A stretch of 55,175 bases of DNA, taken from Nitrospirota bacterium. Its GTDB lineage: Bacteria > Nitrospirota > Thermodesulfovibrionia > Thermodesulfovibrionales > UBA1546. Under the pieces are notes generated by a model, which saw only the letters and a list, made by a program, of their open reading frames with translations, was not told the origin of the DNA and made no database searches. Below are positions 1 to 10,700 of the stretch, piece by piece (position 1 is the first letter of the stretch; every line of letters starts with the position of its first letter). The stretch covers positions 1 to 55,175 of the forward strand of contig JACQXE010000082.1 of the NCBI GenBank assembly GCA_016208915.1, read 5' to 3'. The position numbers and the translations under genes are program-made.

Positions 1-1
1 G

Positions 2-145
2 TTGGAGATGGTGATGCCAGGAGATAATGTAACCATTTCGGTGGAGCTTATAGGGCCGATAGCGATGGAGAAAGAGCTGAGGTTTGCAATAAGAGAGGGC
101 GGTCGTACTGTCGGAGCAGGTGTCGTCACAGAGGTTATAGAGTAA
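2..145 (+). CDS. tuf: Elongation factor Tu, C-terminal fragment (cut by window edge)
   Basis: This is the last 47 residues of EF-Tu, the GTPase that delivers aminoacyl-tRNA to the ribosome. The reading frame is open from base 2 and ends at TAA 143-145. The visible part is the end of beta-barrel domain 3: [19 protein letters not shown], then [15 protein letters not shown], which are hallmark stretches of bacterial EF-Tu, ending in VVTEVIE. The GTPase domain lies upstream of the window. The position just before rpmG, tRNA-Trp, secE and nusG is the common bacterial order, which supports the call. Confidence 0.95.
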   Translation: MEMVMPGDNVTISVELIGPIAMEKELRFAIREGGRTVGAGVVTEVIE

Positions 146-201
146 TTAACTTTTAGCTATAAGCTGACGGCTGAAAACCAAAGTAAACGGAGAGAACGAT
201 A

Positions 202-354
202 ATGCGGGATATAATACTTTTTCAGTGCACTGAATGCAAAGATAGAAATTATTCGAGTATGAAGAATAAAAAGAATACAACAGAAAAGTTACAGCTTAAA
301 AAATACTGCAGGCATTGCAGAAAACATACTTTGCATAAGGAGACAAAGGCATAA
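202..354 (+). CDS. rpmG: 50S ribosomal protein L33
   Basis: A 50-residue basic protein starting at ATG 202, preceded by AGAGAA. It has the zinc-ribbon form of L33: a CTEC pair near residues 9-12 and a CRHC pair near residues 36-39, followed by a basic tail ending HKETKA. The length is normal for the family. It sits between tuf and tRNA-Trp/secE as in many bacteria. The four cysteines suggest a zinc-binding (C+) paralogue. Confidence 0.93.
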   Translation: MRDIILFQCTECKDRNYSSMKNKKNTTEKLQLKKYCRHCRKHTLHKETKA

Positions 355-428
355 GGATAATAACCAATAACCAAATTACAATAACCAGATTTGGAATTTG
401 TAATTTGGAGTTTGGAAGTTTACAGGAT

Positions 429-502
429 AGGCCAGTAGCTCTAACGGCTAGAGCGTCGGACTCCAAATCCGAGGGTTGGGGGTTCAAATCCCTCCTGGCC
501 TG
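429..502 (+). tRNA. trnW: tRNA-Trp (anticodon CCA)
   Basis: A complete cloverleaf can be folded by eye. The acceptor arm AGGCCAG (429-435) pairs with CTGGCCT (495-501), with discriminator G502. The D arm is GCTC/GAGC. The anticodon stem TCGGA/TCCGA encloses the loop CTCCAAA with anticodon CCA at 463-465. The T arm is GGGGG-TTCAAAT-CCCTC. No CCA end is encoded. A tRNA-Trp directly before secE-nusG is a frequent bacterial arrangement. Confidence 0.97.
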
Positions 503-561
503 CTATACTCAGTTTATAGCTTGTGGCTGATAATTTTAAGCCACGGCAAAAAGGAGAGCGG

Positions 562-747
562 ATGCTGAATAAAGTAAAAGAATTTTTAAATGAAGTAAAA
601 ATCGAAACGAAGAAAGTCGTATATCCGAACAGGGAGGAACTTATTGGTTCAACCTGGGTGGTCATAATAACGGTTTTTTTAGTGTCTTTTTACTTAGGGG
701 CTGTTGATATCGGGCTTTCTAACGTTGTTAGTAAATTATTGAGGTAG
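562..747 (+). CDS. secE: Preprotein translocase subunit SecE
   Basis: A 61-residue inner-membrane protein, the small essential subunit that clamps SecY in the SecYEG translocon. ATG 562 is chosen because an AAAAAGGAGAG ribosome binding site lies just before it. A longer frame from GTG 523 would add residues encoded by a repeat-like spacer. The amphipathic N-terminal helix contains EVKIETKKVVYPNREE, the conserved SecE region. It is followed by one transmembrane segment (VVIITVFLVSFYLGAVD). The size is typical of single-span SecE. It ends 2 bases before nusG. Confidence 0.94.
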   Translation: MLNKVKEFLNEVKIETKKVVYPNREELIGSTWVVIITVFLVSFYLGAVDIGLSNVVSKLLR

Positions 748-749
748 AA

Positions 750-1274
750 ATGGAAAAAAACTGGTACGTAGTGCATACATACTCAGGTTCGGAAGAAAAG
801 GTTAAGCAGGCTATAGAAGATAAAGCTGAGAAAAGACATATTCAGGATAGGATATCAAAAATCTTGGTGCCAACTGAGCGCGTAGTCGAGCTGAGAGGAG
901 GAGGAAAAAAGGAGAGCGATAAAAAGTTTTATCCCGGATATATACTGATTGAGATGGAGCTTGATGATGAATCATGGCATCTCGTTAGAAAGACTCCCAG
1001 GGTTACAGGTTTTGTAGGTGGTTCGAATCCTGTACCTTTATCTCAGGAGGAAGTTGATGTAATAATCCAGCAGATGGAAAAAGGCCATGCTGTTCAGTCC
1101 AAGACAATATATCAGAAAAACGAGACTGTCAGAATAACGGATGGGCCGTTTACCAACTTTGTCGGATATGTCGAAGACGTTGATTTAGACCATGGGAGAC
1201 TTCGTGTAATGGTTAGTATTTTCGGCAGACAGACGCCTGTTGAGCTTGGTTTTTTTCAGGTGGAGAAAGCATAA
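750..1274 (+). CDS. nusG: Transcription termination/antitermination protein NusG
   Basis: A 174-residue NusG that binds RNA polymerase, modulates pausing and links transcription to Rho or the ribosome. The N-terminal NGN domain starts [16 protein letters not shown] and contains [10 protein letters not shown] and PRVTGFVGG. The C-terminal KOW domain (about residues 120-174) contains [21 protein letters not shown] and ends [11 protein letters not shown]. Length and motif order are standard. It is immediately downstream of secE with its ribosome binding site inside the secE end, so the two are probably co-translated. Confidence 0.97.
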   Translation: MEKNWYVVHTYSGSEEKVKQAIEDKAEKRHIQDRISKILVPTERVVELRGGGKKESDKKFYPGYILIEMELDDESWHLVRKTPRVTGFVGGSNPVPLSQEEVDVIIQQMEKGHAVQSKTIYQKNETVRITDGPFTNFVGYVEDVDLDHGRLRVMVSIFGRQTPVELGFFQVEKA

Positions 1275-1324
1275 TAAGAATAAGTCGTATAAGACCTATA
1301 TGACTTATATTGAGGAGGAAATAA

Positions 1325-1753
1325 ATGGCAAAGAAAGAAGTAACCGCTCAGGTAAAGCTTCAGATACCGGCAGGAAAGGCGAATCCAGCGCCTCCTGTGG
1401 GCCCGGCTCTTGGTCCACATGGTATCAACATAATGGAATTTTGTAAGACATTCAATGCACAAACCCAGGCATTGGGAGATACAATTATCCCTGTTGTTTT
1501 AACCATATATGCAGACAGGTCATTTACATTCATTACCAAAACGCCGCCTGCATCTGAACTTATTAAAAAAGCAGCAGGAATAATCAAGGGTTCAGGCGTT
1601 CCAAACAAGGATAAAGTTGGCAAGATAACTTCGGTTCAGGCAAAGGAAATAGCACAAACGAAACTTCCTGACCTTAATGCACATTCTATCGAACAGGCAG
1701 AGAAGATTATACGCGGCACTGCGCGGAGCATGGGAGTTGATGTAGTAGACTAA
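1325..1753 (+). CDS. rplK: 50S ribosomal protein L11
   Basis: A 142-residue L11, the protein of the GTPase-associated centre that contacts 23S rRNA helices 43/44. ATG 1325 follows a strong GAGGAGG site. The N-terminal domain has [18 protein letters not shown], the signature loop. The C-terminal rRNA-binding domain includes [13 protein letters not shown] and ends in the family-typical [12 protein letters not shown]. It is the first gene of the rplKAJL-rpoBC group, 50 bases after nusG. Confidence 0.98.
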   Translation: MAKKEVTAQVKLQIPAGKANPAPPVGPALGPHGINIMEFCKTFNAQTQALGDTIIPVVLTIYADRSFTFITKTPPASELIKKAAGIIKGSGVPNKDKVGKITSVQAKEIAQTKLPDLNAHSIEQAEKIIRGTARSMGVDVVD

Positions 1754-1811
1754 CCCAGAAGTTTGAAAGTTAGAAGTTAAAAGTTGAATTTTCAAAATGA
1801 GGTGAAGATAG

Positions 1812-2510
1812 ATGGGCAAAAAGATTATAGCAGCTAAAGAAAAGATTGAAAGAGGGAAAGAGTATTCTTTAGAAGATGCAATAGCATTCTTAAAGGAGGC
1901 ATCCTTTACAAAGTTTGATGAGACCGTTGATATGGCAATTAATCTTGGAATCGATGCAAAGAAAACAGACCAGATGGTAAGGGGAGCTATTGTATTGCCT
2001 AACGGTATAGGCAAAAAGGTAACGGTGATTGTTTTTGCAAAGGGAGAGAAAGAGAAAGAAGCGAGAGATGCAGGGGCTGACTATGTAGGTGCAGAAGACC
2101 TTATTGAAAAAATTCAGCAGGGATGGCTGGATTTCGATAAGGCAGTTGCAACTCCTGATATAATGGGGCTTGTTGGAAAACTCGGCAAGCTGTTAGGACC
2201 AAGAGGACTCATGCCTAATCCAAAGCTCGGAACAGTTACATTTGATTTGGCAAAGGCTGTAAAGGAGATAAAGTCAGGGAAGGTAGAGTACAAGACTGAG
2301 AAGGCAGGAGTTATCCATGTGCCGATAGGTAAGGTTTCTTTTGATAAACAAAAACTTTTGGAAAATGCCATGGCAGTAATTGATTCGATAATAAAGGCCA
2401 AGCCGCCTACAAGCAAGGGAAGATATCTCAAAAAAGTGTCGGTCTCATCTACAATGGGGCCTGGCATTGCACTCGATGTTGCAAAGCTGACAACAGCTAA
2501 AGTGAGTTAG
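1812..2510 (+). CDS. rplA: 50S ribosomal protein L1
   Basis: A 232-residue L1, the rRNA-binding protein of the L1 stalk and, in many bacteria, a translational repressor of rplKA. The start at ATG 1812 follows GAGGTGAAG. Family motifs visible are [33 protein letters not shown], the domain II segment [19 protein letters not shown] and the C-terminal [11 protein letters not shown]. The spacer from rplK carries a short AAGTT-rich repeat rather than a gene. Confidence 0.98.
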   Translation: MGKKIIAAKEKIERGKEYSLEDAIAFLKEASFTKFDETVDMAINLGIDAKKTDQMVRGAIVLPNGIGKKVTVIVFAKGEKEKEARDAGADYVGAEDLIEKIQQGWLDFDKAVATPDIMGLVGKLGKLLGPRGLMPNPKLGTVTFDLAKAVKEIKSGKVEYKTEKAGVIHVPIGKVSFDKQKLLENAMAVIDSIIKAKPPTSKGRYLKKVSVSSTMGPGIALDVAKLTTAKVS

Positions 2511-2517
2511 TAGTGTA

Positions 2518-2558
2518 CAGTTGAAAGTTTAAAGTTTTTAACTTCTGACTCTCAACTG
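2518..2558. repeat. Hairpin repeat between rplA and the L10 leader
   Basis: An AAGTTTAAAGTT-type repeat just after the rplA stop. Outer arms CAGTTGA (2518) and TCAACTG (ending 2558) pair, and AAGTTTAAAG faces TTTAACTT inside. No U-tract follows, so it reads more as a processing or stabilising hairpin than a terminator. Confidence 0.6.
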
Positions 2559-2570
2559 CTTAATTTTAGA

Positions 2571-2763
2571 AACTGTCAGAGACAGTAGGTACGAGCAGTG
2601 ATAAGTGAATAGTATTTAGTTTTAAAACTAACGACTATTCACTGATGTTTAATTGTCCGCCTTGGAAGGACAGCCTACCGAGACGCTTTCCTCGACGAGT
2701 CATAGACCTGTCAGGTCATTGACCAGCGGGTCAGAGATATGTCTCTGGGAAAGGAGGGATAAA
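2571..2763 (+). promoter_or_regulatory. L10 (rplJL) autoregulatory mRNA leader
   Basis: The untranslated leader of rplJ has the hallmarks of the L10 leader, the structured mRNA region bound by L10-L12 to repress its own operon. Visible are an AGTAGGTACGAG strand facing GCCTACCGAGACG (2673-2685), a GTCC-GCCTTGGAA-GGAC hairpin (2655-2671) and stems GACCT/AGGTC, TGACC/GGTCA and CAGAGA/TCTCTG leading to the ribosome binding site AGGAGG (2752-2757). An open frame from TTG 2653 into rplJ exists, but it would translate these conserved RNA elements. The variable arm (2604-2643) is filled by a palindromic repeat. Identification is by eye; a covariance search against the L10_leader model would settle it. 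Confidence 0.75.
2604..2643. repeat. Palindromic repeat inserted in the variable arm of the L10 leader
   Basis: AGTGAATAGT (2604-2613) pairs perfectly with ACTATTCACT (2634-2643), enclosing the palindrome AGTTTTAAAACT (2618-2629). The same lexical family (sequences like 'actattcact') appears inside the giant surface gene at 39254-39289. Confidence 0.7.
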
Positions 2764-3291
2764 CTGAAAAGGGAAGAAAAAACACACCTAATAGCGGATC
2801 TTAGGGACAAATTCAGCAGAGCAAAGGCAGTTGTCTTGACAGACTATAAGGGTCTTACTGTTGCTGAGATTTTTGACTTGAGAAAGACCTTGCGCGGAGC
2901 GAACATTGAGTATAAAGTTGTCAAAAATACACTTGCAAAGGCAGCCGCTGAGAATACACCTATCTCAGTTGCCGGTGACATGTTTAAGGGGCCTGTCGGC
3001 ATTGCTGTAGGCTATCTGGAACCTGTTATGGTTGCCAAAAAAGTTCTTGAGTATTCGAAGAAGAACAATAAGCTGAAAGTTAATGGCGGAGTAGTCGAAG
3101 GCAGACTATGCAGTGCTGCAGACATTAAGTCAATAGCAGACCTGCCTCCGAGAGAAGTTCTGCTGAGCATACTCGCGGGGGTTCTGAACGCGCCGCTTAG
3201 CAAGATGGCCGGCGCACTTTCAGCAACAGTCAGCAGCTTTGCTTATGCAATGAAGGCATTGGAACAAAAAAAGATAGAAGTTGGAAGTTAA
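2764..3291 (+). CDS. rplJ: 50S ribosomal protein L10, apparent CTG start
   Basis: A 175-residue L10, which anchors the L12 dimers on the ribosomal stalk base. Protein homology begins KREEKTHLIADLRDKFSRAK. The codon just before it is CTG at 2764-2766, placed 6 bases after a perfect AGGAGG (2752-2757). No ATG, GTG or TTG lies at a usable distance: the only upstream candidate, TTG 2653, would run through the conserved L10 leader RNA and has no ribosome binding site. The core contains VVLTDYKGLTVAEIFDLRK and VKNTLAKAAAE, typical of L10. The C-terminal helix for L12 binding is present. The last codons merge into a hairpin repeat that contains the stop codon. Confidence 0.93.
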   Translation: MKREEKTHLIADLRDKFSRAKAVVLTDYKGLTVAEIFDLRKTLRGANIEYKVVKNTLAKAAAENTPISVAGDMFKGPVGIAVGYLEPVMVAKKVLEYSKKNNKLKVNGGVVEGRLCSAADIKSIADLPPREVLLSILAGVLNAPLSKMAGALSATVSSFAYAMKALEQKKIEVGS

Positions 3292-3325
3292 AAGTTTTAA
3301 AACTATCAACTGTAAACTTTTAACT
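3286..3325. repeat. Hairpin repeat spanning the rplJ stop codon
   Basis: AGTTAAAAGTTT (3286-3297) pairs perfectly with AAACTTTTAACT (3314-3325), a 12-bp stem. The rplJ TAA (3289-3291) is within the left arm. It ends 26 bases before rplL, so it could influence rplJ-rplL translational coupling or mRNA processing. There is no U-tract. Confidence 0.7.
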
Positions 3326-3351
3326 CTTAACTCAAATAAAAGGAGGATTAC

Positions 3352-3741
3352 ATGTCAGTAACAAAGGAACAGGTTTTAGAATTCTTCGACAATATGACAG
3401 TGCTTGATATGTCGAAGTTTGTTAAGGAATTTGAAGAGAGATACGGTGTCACTGCTGCTGCACCCATTGCGGTAGCGGCTATGCCTGGAGCTGCGGCTGC
3501 AGGAGCAGCTGCAGGAGCAGCAGAAGAGCAGACAAGTTTTGATGTAATTCTTGTTGCTGCAGGTGATAAAAAGATACAGGTAATAAAGGTAGTGCGTGAA
3601 CTCACAAGTCTGGGACTGAAGGAGGCAAAAGACCTGGTGGATGGCGCTCCAAAACCAGTGAAGACAGGCGTTACAAAAGAGGAAGCAAATTCGATAAAGG
3701 CAAAGCTTGAAGAACAGGGAGCAAAGATAGAAATAAAATAG
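3352..3741 (+). CDS. rplL: 50S ribosomal protein L7/L12
   Basis: A 129-residue L7/L12, the multicopy stalk protein that recruits translational GTPases. The start at ATG 3352 follows AAAAGGAGGATTAC. It has an N-terminal dimerisation helix pair, then a very alanine-rich hinge ([15 protein letters not shown]), then the globular C-terminal domain with [20 protein letters not shown] and [17 protein letters not shown]. Domain order and size are standard. It is followed by a hairpin and then rpoB. Confidence 0.98.
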   Translation: MSVTKEQVLEFFDNMTVLDMSKFVKEFEERYGVTAAAPIAVAAMPGAAAAGAAAGAAEEQTSFDVILVAAGDKKIQVIKVVRELTSLGLKEAKDLVDGAPKPVKTGVTKEEANSIKAKLEEQGAKIEIK

Positions 3742-3751
3742 GTTTTTAGGA

Positions 3752-3786
3752 GCAAGGGTCAAGGGATGCAATTCCCCTGACCCTTG
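3752..3786. repeat. Hairpin between rplL and rpoB
   Basis: CAAGGGTCAAGGG faces CCCCTGACCCTTG around an ATGCAATT loop. There is no U-tract. The rplL-rpoB gap is a known site of attenuation and RNase III processing in other bacteria. Here the position is occupied by a repeat of the 'caagggtcaaggg' family, also seen at 11884-11948 and 38374-38410. Confidence 0.6.
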
Positions 3787-3822
3787 ATAGTGTCTCAGGA
3801 ACCTCAATTAAGAAGGAGAAAC

Positions 3823-6800
3823 ATGGCAAGAGTTCTTAGAGAAAGGAAAAATTTTGGAAAAGTACCCTCTTTTCTGGAAGTACCCAACCTTATAGAAATA
3901 CAGAAGAATTCGTTTCATAAGTTTTTGCAGAAAGATGTCCCTGTGGATAAAAGGGAGGATACAGGACTGCAATCAGCCTTTCTGAGTGTTTTCCCTATAA
4001 TGGATTATAATGAAACAGCCTCTCTTGATTTCCTGGGCTATATTGTAAAAGAACCTAAGTTCGGCGTAAGGGACTGTCTTCAAAAAGGCATTACTTATTC
4101 AGCCCCGTTAAAAATAAAGGTGCGACTCAATCTTTATGAATCGGACGGAAAAAATAAAAGGCTGAAAGAATCGAGGGAACAGGAGGTCTATCTTGGCGAG
4201 GTGCCATTGATGACGGAAAAAGGCACGTTCGTTATAAATGGTACAGAGCGTGTTATTGTCAGTCAGCTCCATAGGTCTCCCGGGGTATTCTTCAGCCATG
4301 ACAAAGGAAAGACCCATGCAAGCGGAAGGATTCTGTATGCAGCCCGTGTTATCCCCTCGAGAGGCTCTTGGCTTGATTTTGAGTTTGATACAAAGGACAT
4401 CCTTTATGTCAGGATTGACAGGAGGAAAAGATTACCGGCTACCATAGTGCTCAAGGCTCTTGGTTTTACGAATGAGGCCCTGCTTAAGGAGTTCTATCCT
4501 GTAGAGACAGTAAAAATGAGCGGCTCCGCATTTACACGGGTTGTGAGCGATATTCTTGTCGGTATGAAGGCTTTTCAGAATATAATTGCCCCGCAGACAA
4601 AGGAACTTATTGTAAAAGAAGGAAGCAAGATTACCAGGGTAGCGATAAAGAAAATGGAGGCCTCTAATATAAAGGAAATACCAATTTCTAAAGAAGACAT
4701 AATAAACAGGATTACACTGAAAGACATAGTTGATCCGGAGACAGGCGAGATAATACTCGAAGGAAACGAGTTGATAACCGAAGAGATATTCAAGAGGATA
4801 CTTTCTTCCAAGACAGCTACGCTTAATCTCCTTTTTATAGATAATGTGCATTATCTATCATCCCTAAGGGATACACTTTTGACCGATAAGGTGAATAGCA
4901 AGGAAGACGCTCTTGTTGAAATATACAGGAAATTACGGCCAGGCGAACCCCCAACTATTGATGCAGCGAGGGAGCTGTTCAGCGGACTTTTCTTTGATCC
5001 CAAGAGATACGATCTTTCTCCTGTTGGAAGATTGAAACTCAATAAGAGGCTTGACCTGGATAGTTCTCTTGATACAAAGGTTTTGACAGAGAAGGATATT
5101 GTTGAGATTGTGCGGTGTCTTCTTGCCCTAAGGACAGGCAAAGGCGATGTGGATGATATAGACAATCTCGGGAATAGAAGAATAAGAGGAGTAGGAGAAC
5201 TTCTTGAAAATCAGTTCAGGATAGGGCTTGTCAGAATGGAGCGCACAATAAAAGAAAAAATGTCTCTCGCAGAGCTCGAAACTGCAATGCCCCATGACAT
5301 GATAAATGCAAAGCCTGTTATGGCTGCTATTAAGGAGTTTTTCGGAACAAGTCAGCTTAGCCAGTTTATGGATCAGACAAATCCGCTGTCCGAGATAACC
5401 CACAAGAGAAGGCTCTCAGCTCTCGGGCCTGGCGGACTTACAAGAGAGAGGGCAGGTTTCGAAGTGAGAGATGTTCATCCCACACATTACGGCAGGATAT
5501 GTCCTGTAGAGACGCCGGAAGGCCCGAACATCGGATTAATAACCTCACTAGCAACATATGCAAAGGTCAATGACTTTGGATTTATCGAAGTGCCATACAG
5601 AAAAGTGGTCAACGGCAAGGTGACAGAAGCTGTAGACTATCTTTCTGCAATTGAAGGAGAGAAGTATGTTATTGCAGAGGCAACCTCGCCTATGGATAAA
5701 AAAGGATATCTTGAAGGTGAGACCATCTCTACAAGGGTAGGTGGTGACTTCAGGATAGTGTCACCGCAGGAAGTGCAATATATGGACGTGTCCCCAAAGC
5801 AGATTGTTGGAGTATCTGCTTCCCTTGTTCCATTCCTTGAAAATGATGATGCAAACAGGGCATTGATGGGTTCTAACATGCAGAGACAGGCTGTTCCGCT
5901 TCTCTGTTCAGAGGCGCCTGTTGTTGGGACGGGAGTGGAGTATGTAGCAGCAAGGGATTCAGGCGCAATCATAATTGCAAAGAGACCAGGAATCGTAGAA
6001 AGTGTTGACGCCTCAAGAATCGTAGTGAAGGTTTCAGAAGATGGCGGCGGTGTTGATATATACAGCCTTATAAAGTTTCAGAGGTCTAACCAGGCCACAT
6101 GCATAAATCAGAAACCGATAGTGAATGTTGGTGATACGGTTGTAAATGGTAGTGTCCTTGCTGACGGCCCTTGCACTGATTTAGGTGAACTTGCCCTCGG
6201 TAAGAATGTGCTCGTCGCATTTATGCCATGGGGCGGATATAATTTTGAGGATGCAATTCTCATAAGCGAAAGGCTTGTAAAAGAGGATGTTTTTACATCA
6301 GTACATATAGAAGAGTTCGAGATCGAAGCAAGGGAGACCAAGCTTGGGCCTGAGGAGATTACACGAGATATTCCCAATATAGGTGAAGAGGCGCTTAAGG
6401 ATCTGGATGAAAGCGGAATAATCAGAATCGGCGCTGAGGTTAAGCCAGGCGATATACTCGTAGGCAAGGTGACGCCAAAGGGAGAAACCCAGCATACCCC
6501 TGAGGAAAAGCTCTTAAGGGCGATATTTGGAGAAAAAGCTGAGGATGTTAGAGAAAGTTGTCTTTATGTGCCGCCAGGCATTGAAGGCACTGTTGTAGAC
6601 GGCAGGGTTTTTTCGAGAAGGGGAATAGAGAAGGACGAAAGGGCAAAAAGCATAGAGGAAGAAGATATACTCAGACTCCAACGTGACCTTGAAGAGGAAG
6701 TAAGAATTGTAAAGGAAGATAAGTTCTCCAAGATAAGACAGTCGCTTATAGGGCAGAAGGTTACAGATGATGTGAAAGATTCAAAAACAAAAGAGGTTGT

Positions 6801-7752
6801 CTGCCAGGATGGCAAGAGACTTACAGAAAAGCATTTAGAGAGGATAAAGGACGAACATCTCATTATCATAAAGATAGCTGACGTTGATGTAAAGGAAAAG
6901 ATCAATGTCATAAATAATGAGGCTAATCAGTATATAAGGTATCTCGAATTGAGATATGATGAAACGATTGAAAGGGTAAAGAGAGGAGATGACCTCCCGC
7001 CAGGGGTCATTAAGATGGTAAAGGTATATATAGCCATGAAGCGTAAGCTTCAGGTAGGCGATAAAATGGCAGGAAGGCATGGGAATAAAGGCGTGGTGGC
7101 GGTGGTGATGCCGGAAGAGGATATGCCATATCTTCCTGACGGAACCCCTGTAGACACAGTCCTGAATCCTCTTGGAGTTCCTTCGAGAATGAATGTCGGG
7201 CAGATACTCGAGACACATTTAGGATGGGCTGCAAAGGCATTGGGCCTCCATGTTTCAACGCCTGTTTTTGAGGGCGCAAAGGAAGCAGAGATAAAAGAAT
7301 TACTTAAAAAGGCGGATTTGCCGACTTCCGGACAAATTACTCTCTATGACGGCAGGACAGGGGAACAGTTCAAAAAGCCTGTGACTGTTGGATACACGTA
7401 TATGCTGAAGCTTCATCATCTCGTTGACGACAAGATGCATGCCCGCTCCATAGGCCCTTATTCACTGGTTACACAACAGCCATTGGGAGGAAAGGCACAG
7501 TTTGGAGGACAGAGGCTTGGTGAGATGGAAGTCTGGGCGCTTGAGGCATATGGAGCTGCCCATACGCTTCAGGAATTCCTTACTGTGAAAAGTGACGATG
7601 TCACCGGAAGGACGCGCACATATGAAGCAATAGTAAAAGGAGACGTGACTTTGGAACCTGGTGTTCCTGAGTCTTTCCATGTGTTAATAAAAGAGCTCCA
7701 GAGTCTTGCGCTTGATGTTGAACTTCTGGAGAGAAAAGACAAGGGGGAGTAA
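3823..7752 (+). CDS. rpoB: DNA-directed RNA polymerase subunit beta
   Basis: The 1309-residue beta subunit. ATG 3823 is chosen over an upstream in-frame codon at 3784 because it follows AAGAAGGAGAAAC and gives the usual N-terminus [27 protein letters not shown]-like. Motifs in order include [19 protein letters not shown], the rifampicin region [17 protein letters not shown] followed by [22 protein letters not shown], the catalytic-side GYNFEDAI and [17 protein letters not shown], and the C-terminal [20 protein letters not shown]. The rif region reads as drug-sensitive type ([18 protein letters not shown]). It is one base upstream of rpoC. Confidence 0.98.
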   Translation: MARVLRERKNFGKVPSFLEVPNLIEIQKNSFHKFLQKDVPVDKREDTGLQSAFLSVFPIMDYNETASLDFLGYIVKEPKFGVRDCLQKGITYSAPLKIKVRLNLYESDGKNKRLKESREQEVYLGEVPLMTEKGTFVINGTERVIVSQLHRSPGVFFSHDKGKTHASGRILYAARVIPSRGSWLDFEFDTKDILYVRIDRRKRLPATIVLKALGFTNEALLKEFYPVETVKMSGSAFTRVVSDILVGMKAFQNIIAPQTKELIVKEGSKITRVAIKKMEASNIKEIPISKEDIINRITLKDIVDPETGEIILEGNELITEEIFKRILSSKTATLNLLFIDNVHYLSSLRDTLLTDKVNSKEDALVEIYRKLRPGEPPTIDAARELFSGLFFDPKRYDLSPVGRLKLNKRLDLDSSLDTKVLTEKDIVEIVRCLLALRTGKGDVDDIDNLGNRRIRGVGELLENQFRIGLVRMERTIKEKMSLAELETAMPHDMINAKPVMAAIKEFFGTSQLSQFMDQTNPLSEITHKRRLSALGPGGLTRERAGFEVRDVHPTHYGRICPVETPEGPNIGLITSLATYAKVNDFGFIEVPYRKVVNGKVTEAVDYLSAIEGEKYVIAEATSPMDKKGYLEGETISTRVGGDFRIVSPQEVQYMDVSPKQIVGVSASLVPFLENDDANRALMGSNMQRQAVPLLCSEAPVVGTGVEYVAARDSGAIIIAKRPGIVESVDASRIVVKVSEDGGGVDIYSLIKFQRSNQATCINQKPIVNVGDTVVNGSVLADGPCTDLGELALGKNVLVAFMPWGGYNFEDAILISERLVKEDVFTSVHIEEFEIEARETKLGPEEITRDIPNIGEEALKDLDESGIIRIGAEVKPGDILVGKVTPKGETQHTPEEKLLRAIFGEKAEDVRESCLYVPPGIEGTVVDGRVFSRRGIEKDERAKSIEEEDILRLQRDLEEEVRIVKEDKFSKIRQSLIGQKVTDDVKDSKTKEVVCQDGKRLTEKHLERIKDEHLIIIKIADVDVKEKINVINNEANQYIRYLELRYDETIERVKRGDDLPPGVIKMVKVYIAMKRKLQVGDKMAGRHGNKGVVAVVMPEEDMPYLPDGTPVDTVLNPLGVPSRMNVGQILETHLGWAAKALGLHVSTPVFEGAKEAEIKELLKKADLPTSGQITLYDGRTGEQFKKPVTVGYTYMLKLHHLVDDKMHARSIGPYSLVTQQPLGGKAQFGGQRLGEMEVWALEAYGAAHTLQEFLTVKSDDVTGRTRTYEAIVKGDVTLEPGVPESFHVLIKELQSLALDVELLERKDKGE

Positions 7753-7753
7753 T

Positions 7754-10700
7754 TTGGCAAAAGGAGTCTACACCATTTTTCAGAGGCCCAAAAATCCTAC
7801 TGACTTTGATGCAATAAGAATAAAGATTGCCTCGCCTGAAAAGATAAGGGAATGGTCATATGGCGAGGTTAAAAAACCGGAGACAATAAACTATCGTACA
7901 TTCAAACCGGAGAGAGATGGCCTGTTCTGTGCAAAGATATTCGGACCCATGAAGGACTGGGAATGTATATGTGGAAAGTATAAAAGGATGAAGCACAGAG
8001 GTGTTGTGTGTGACAAGTGCGGCGTCGAGGTTATACAGTCAAAAGTAAGGCGTTACAGGCTTGGACATATAGAGCTTGCAACTCCGGTTGCTCATATATG
8101 GTTCCTTAAAGGTGTCCCAAGCAGGATAGGGACACTGTTGGATATGACAATGAGACACCTTGAAAAGGTGCTGTATTTTGAGAACTATGTCGTTATTGAT
8201 CCTGGTGAGACCCCGCTGAAGGAAAAGGAACTCCTTACAGAAGAAGAATACAAGAAAAAAACTGCAGAGTTAGGTACGCGGTTTAAAGCAGGTATGGGTG
8301 CTGAGGCTATAAGGGAAATGCTAAAGAAAGTTGACCTGGAGGTCCTAAGTGCTGAACTAAAGCTGAAGATAAGAGAATCGGTAGCCATCGGTATTAAAAA
8401 GAAACTTACAAAGAGACTGAAGGTTGTCGAGGCATTCAGAAACTCGGGGAATAAACCTGATTGGATGATAATGGATGTAATTCCTGTACTGCCTCCTGAT
8501 CTCAGACCTCTGGTGCCCCTCGAGGGAGGACGATTCGCTACCTCGGATCTCAATGACCTGTATAGAAGGGTCATAAACAGAAATAACAGGTTAAAGAGGC
8601 TGATGGAGTTGAAGGCTCCAAGCGTGATCATAAAGAATGAGAAGAGGATGCTTCAGGAAGCGGTAGATGCGCTTTTTGACAATGGGAGGCGAGGGCGTGT
8701 TCTGAAGACTTCGACCAAGAGGCCGCTGAAATCCCTGAGCGATATGATAAAGGGCAAGCAGGGTCGTTTCCGGCAGAATCTTCTCGGAAAACGTGTAGAC
8801 TATTCTGGAAGATCTGTTATTGTTGTAGGTCCTGAGCTTAAGCTCCACCAGTGCGGTCTTCCGAGAGGGATGGCGTTAGAATTATTTAAGCCTTTTGTAT
8901 TCAATAAACTTGAGGAAAAAGGCTACGCAACTACTATAAAAGCTGCTAAAAAACTTGTTGAGAAGGAGATTCCAGAGGTGTGGGATGCCCTTGAAGAGGT
9001 CATAAAGGAACATCCGGTGCTTCTGAATCGTGCGCCGACCCTTCACAGGCTTGGGATACAGGCATTTGACCCTTTGCTTGTTGAGGGAAAGGCTATTAAG
9101 CTGCATCCTTTGGTATGCACTGCTTTCAATGCTGACTTTGACGGCGATCAGATGGCTGTTTATGTTCCGTTATCAGTGGAGGCACAGATTGAGGCAAGAG
9201 TCTTGATGATGTCTGTAAATAACATACTTTCGCCTGCGAACGGAAAGCCGATAGTATTGCCGACTCAGGATATGGTTCTCGGCATCTATTACCTTACCAA
9301 AGAAAAAAGCGGTGTAAAGGGAGAGGGCAAGATATTTGCAGATTCCGAAGATGTGAGGACTGCTTATGATTCAAAAATGCTCGATGAGCATGCAAAGATA
9401 AGGGTAAGAATAAACGGACAATTGGTTGATACAACGTGCGGCAGAGTGCTTTTCAGCGAGATAATACCGAAGGAGATATCATTTGCAGCTATAAATAAAG
9501 AAATGACAAAAAAAGAACTGGGGAAGATAATAGAGTACGCTTACAGTAAGGCAGGCAGAAGGGCCACCGTGGTATTTCTTGACAACCTCGAAAAACTCGG
9601 GTTTGAGTATGCAACAAAGTCAGGAATATCAATATGTATGGATGATATGCACATACCCTCGACAAAGGCAGAGCTTATAAGAAATGCTGAACAGGAAGTC
9701 ATAGAAGTTCAGAAACAGTATGCAGATGGATTTATCACACAGGGAGAAAGATACAATAAGGTCATAGACATATGGGCTAATGTTACAGAGAAGGTAGCTG
9801 ACGAGATGATGAAGGAACTCGGGGCTGAGAAGGGCAAGCATTTTTCCGAGGATGAACTCAGGGAGAGAAGATCATTCAACAGTATATTCATGATGGCGGA
9901 TTCAGGTGCGAGAGGAAGCGTTGCTCAGATAAGGCAGCTTGCAGGAATGAGAGGTCTGATGGCAAAGCCCTCCGGCGAGATTATCGAAACCCCCATAACT
10001 GCGAATTTCAGGGAAGGACTGACGCCGCTTCAGTACTTTATCTCTACACACGGTGCAAGAAAAGGACTTGCTGATACCGCGCTCAAGACTGCTAACTCAG
10101 GTTATCTTACAAGGAGACTTGTTGATGTCGCACAGGATATGATTATAACTGAAGAGGACTGTGGAGCTACTGACGGTATAACAGTTACTTCTCTTATCGA
10201 GGGCGGTGAGATAATCCAGCCGATTGAGGAAAGGATTCTTGGGAGAAGGGCGGCTGAAGATATAAAAGACCCTATAGGGAAAGCAATAATTGCCAAAAGG
10301 AATACCATGATAGATGAGGACCTGACACAGAGAATAGTAGAAGCTGGAATAGACAGGCTAAAGATAAGGTCTGTCCTTACATGCCAGACAAAGCTTGGCA
10401 CGTGCGCAGCATGCTATGGAAGAGATCTTACAAAGGGAGAACATATCAGTCTTGGAGAGGCTGTTGGTGTCATAGCGGCGCAGTCAATAGGTGAGCCAGG
10501 CACTCAGCTTACAATGAGAACATTCCATATCGGTGGTGCTGCGTCAAAGATTGTGGAACAGACAGTTCTTGAAGCGAAGAACTCAGGCACTATAAAGTTC
10601 ATCAACATCAGCACTGTCAAAAACAGAGAAGGGCTTCTTGTTGTGATGAACAGAAATGGCAATATTGCTGTAGTCGATTCAAAAGGCAGGGAGAAAGAGA

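Noticed and set aside
9-28. Start of a separate gene at the left window edge
   Set aside because: The frame is the C-terminal domain of EF-Tu entering from outside the window.
2653-2763. N-terminal extension of L10 from TTG 2653
   Set aside because: It would translate the conserved stems of the L10 leader; there is no ribosome binding site, and the residues are unlike L10.
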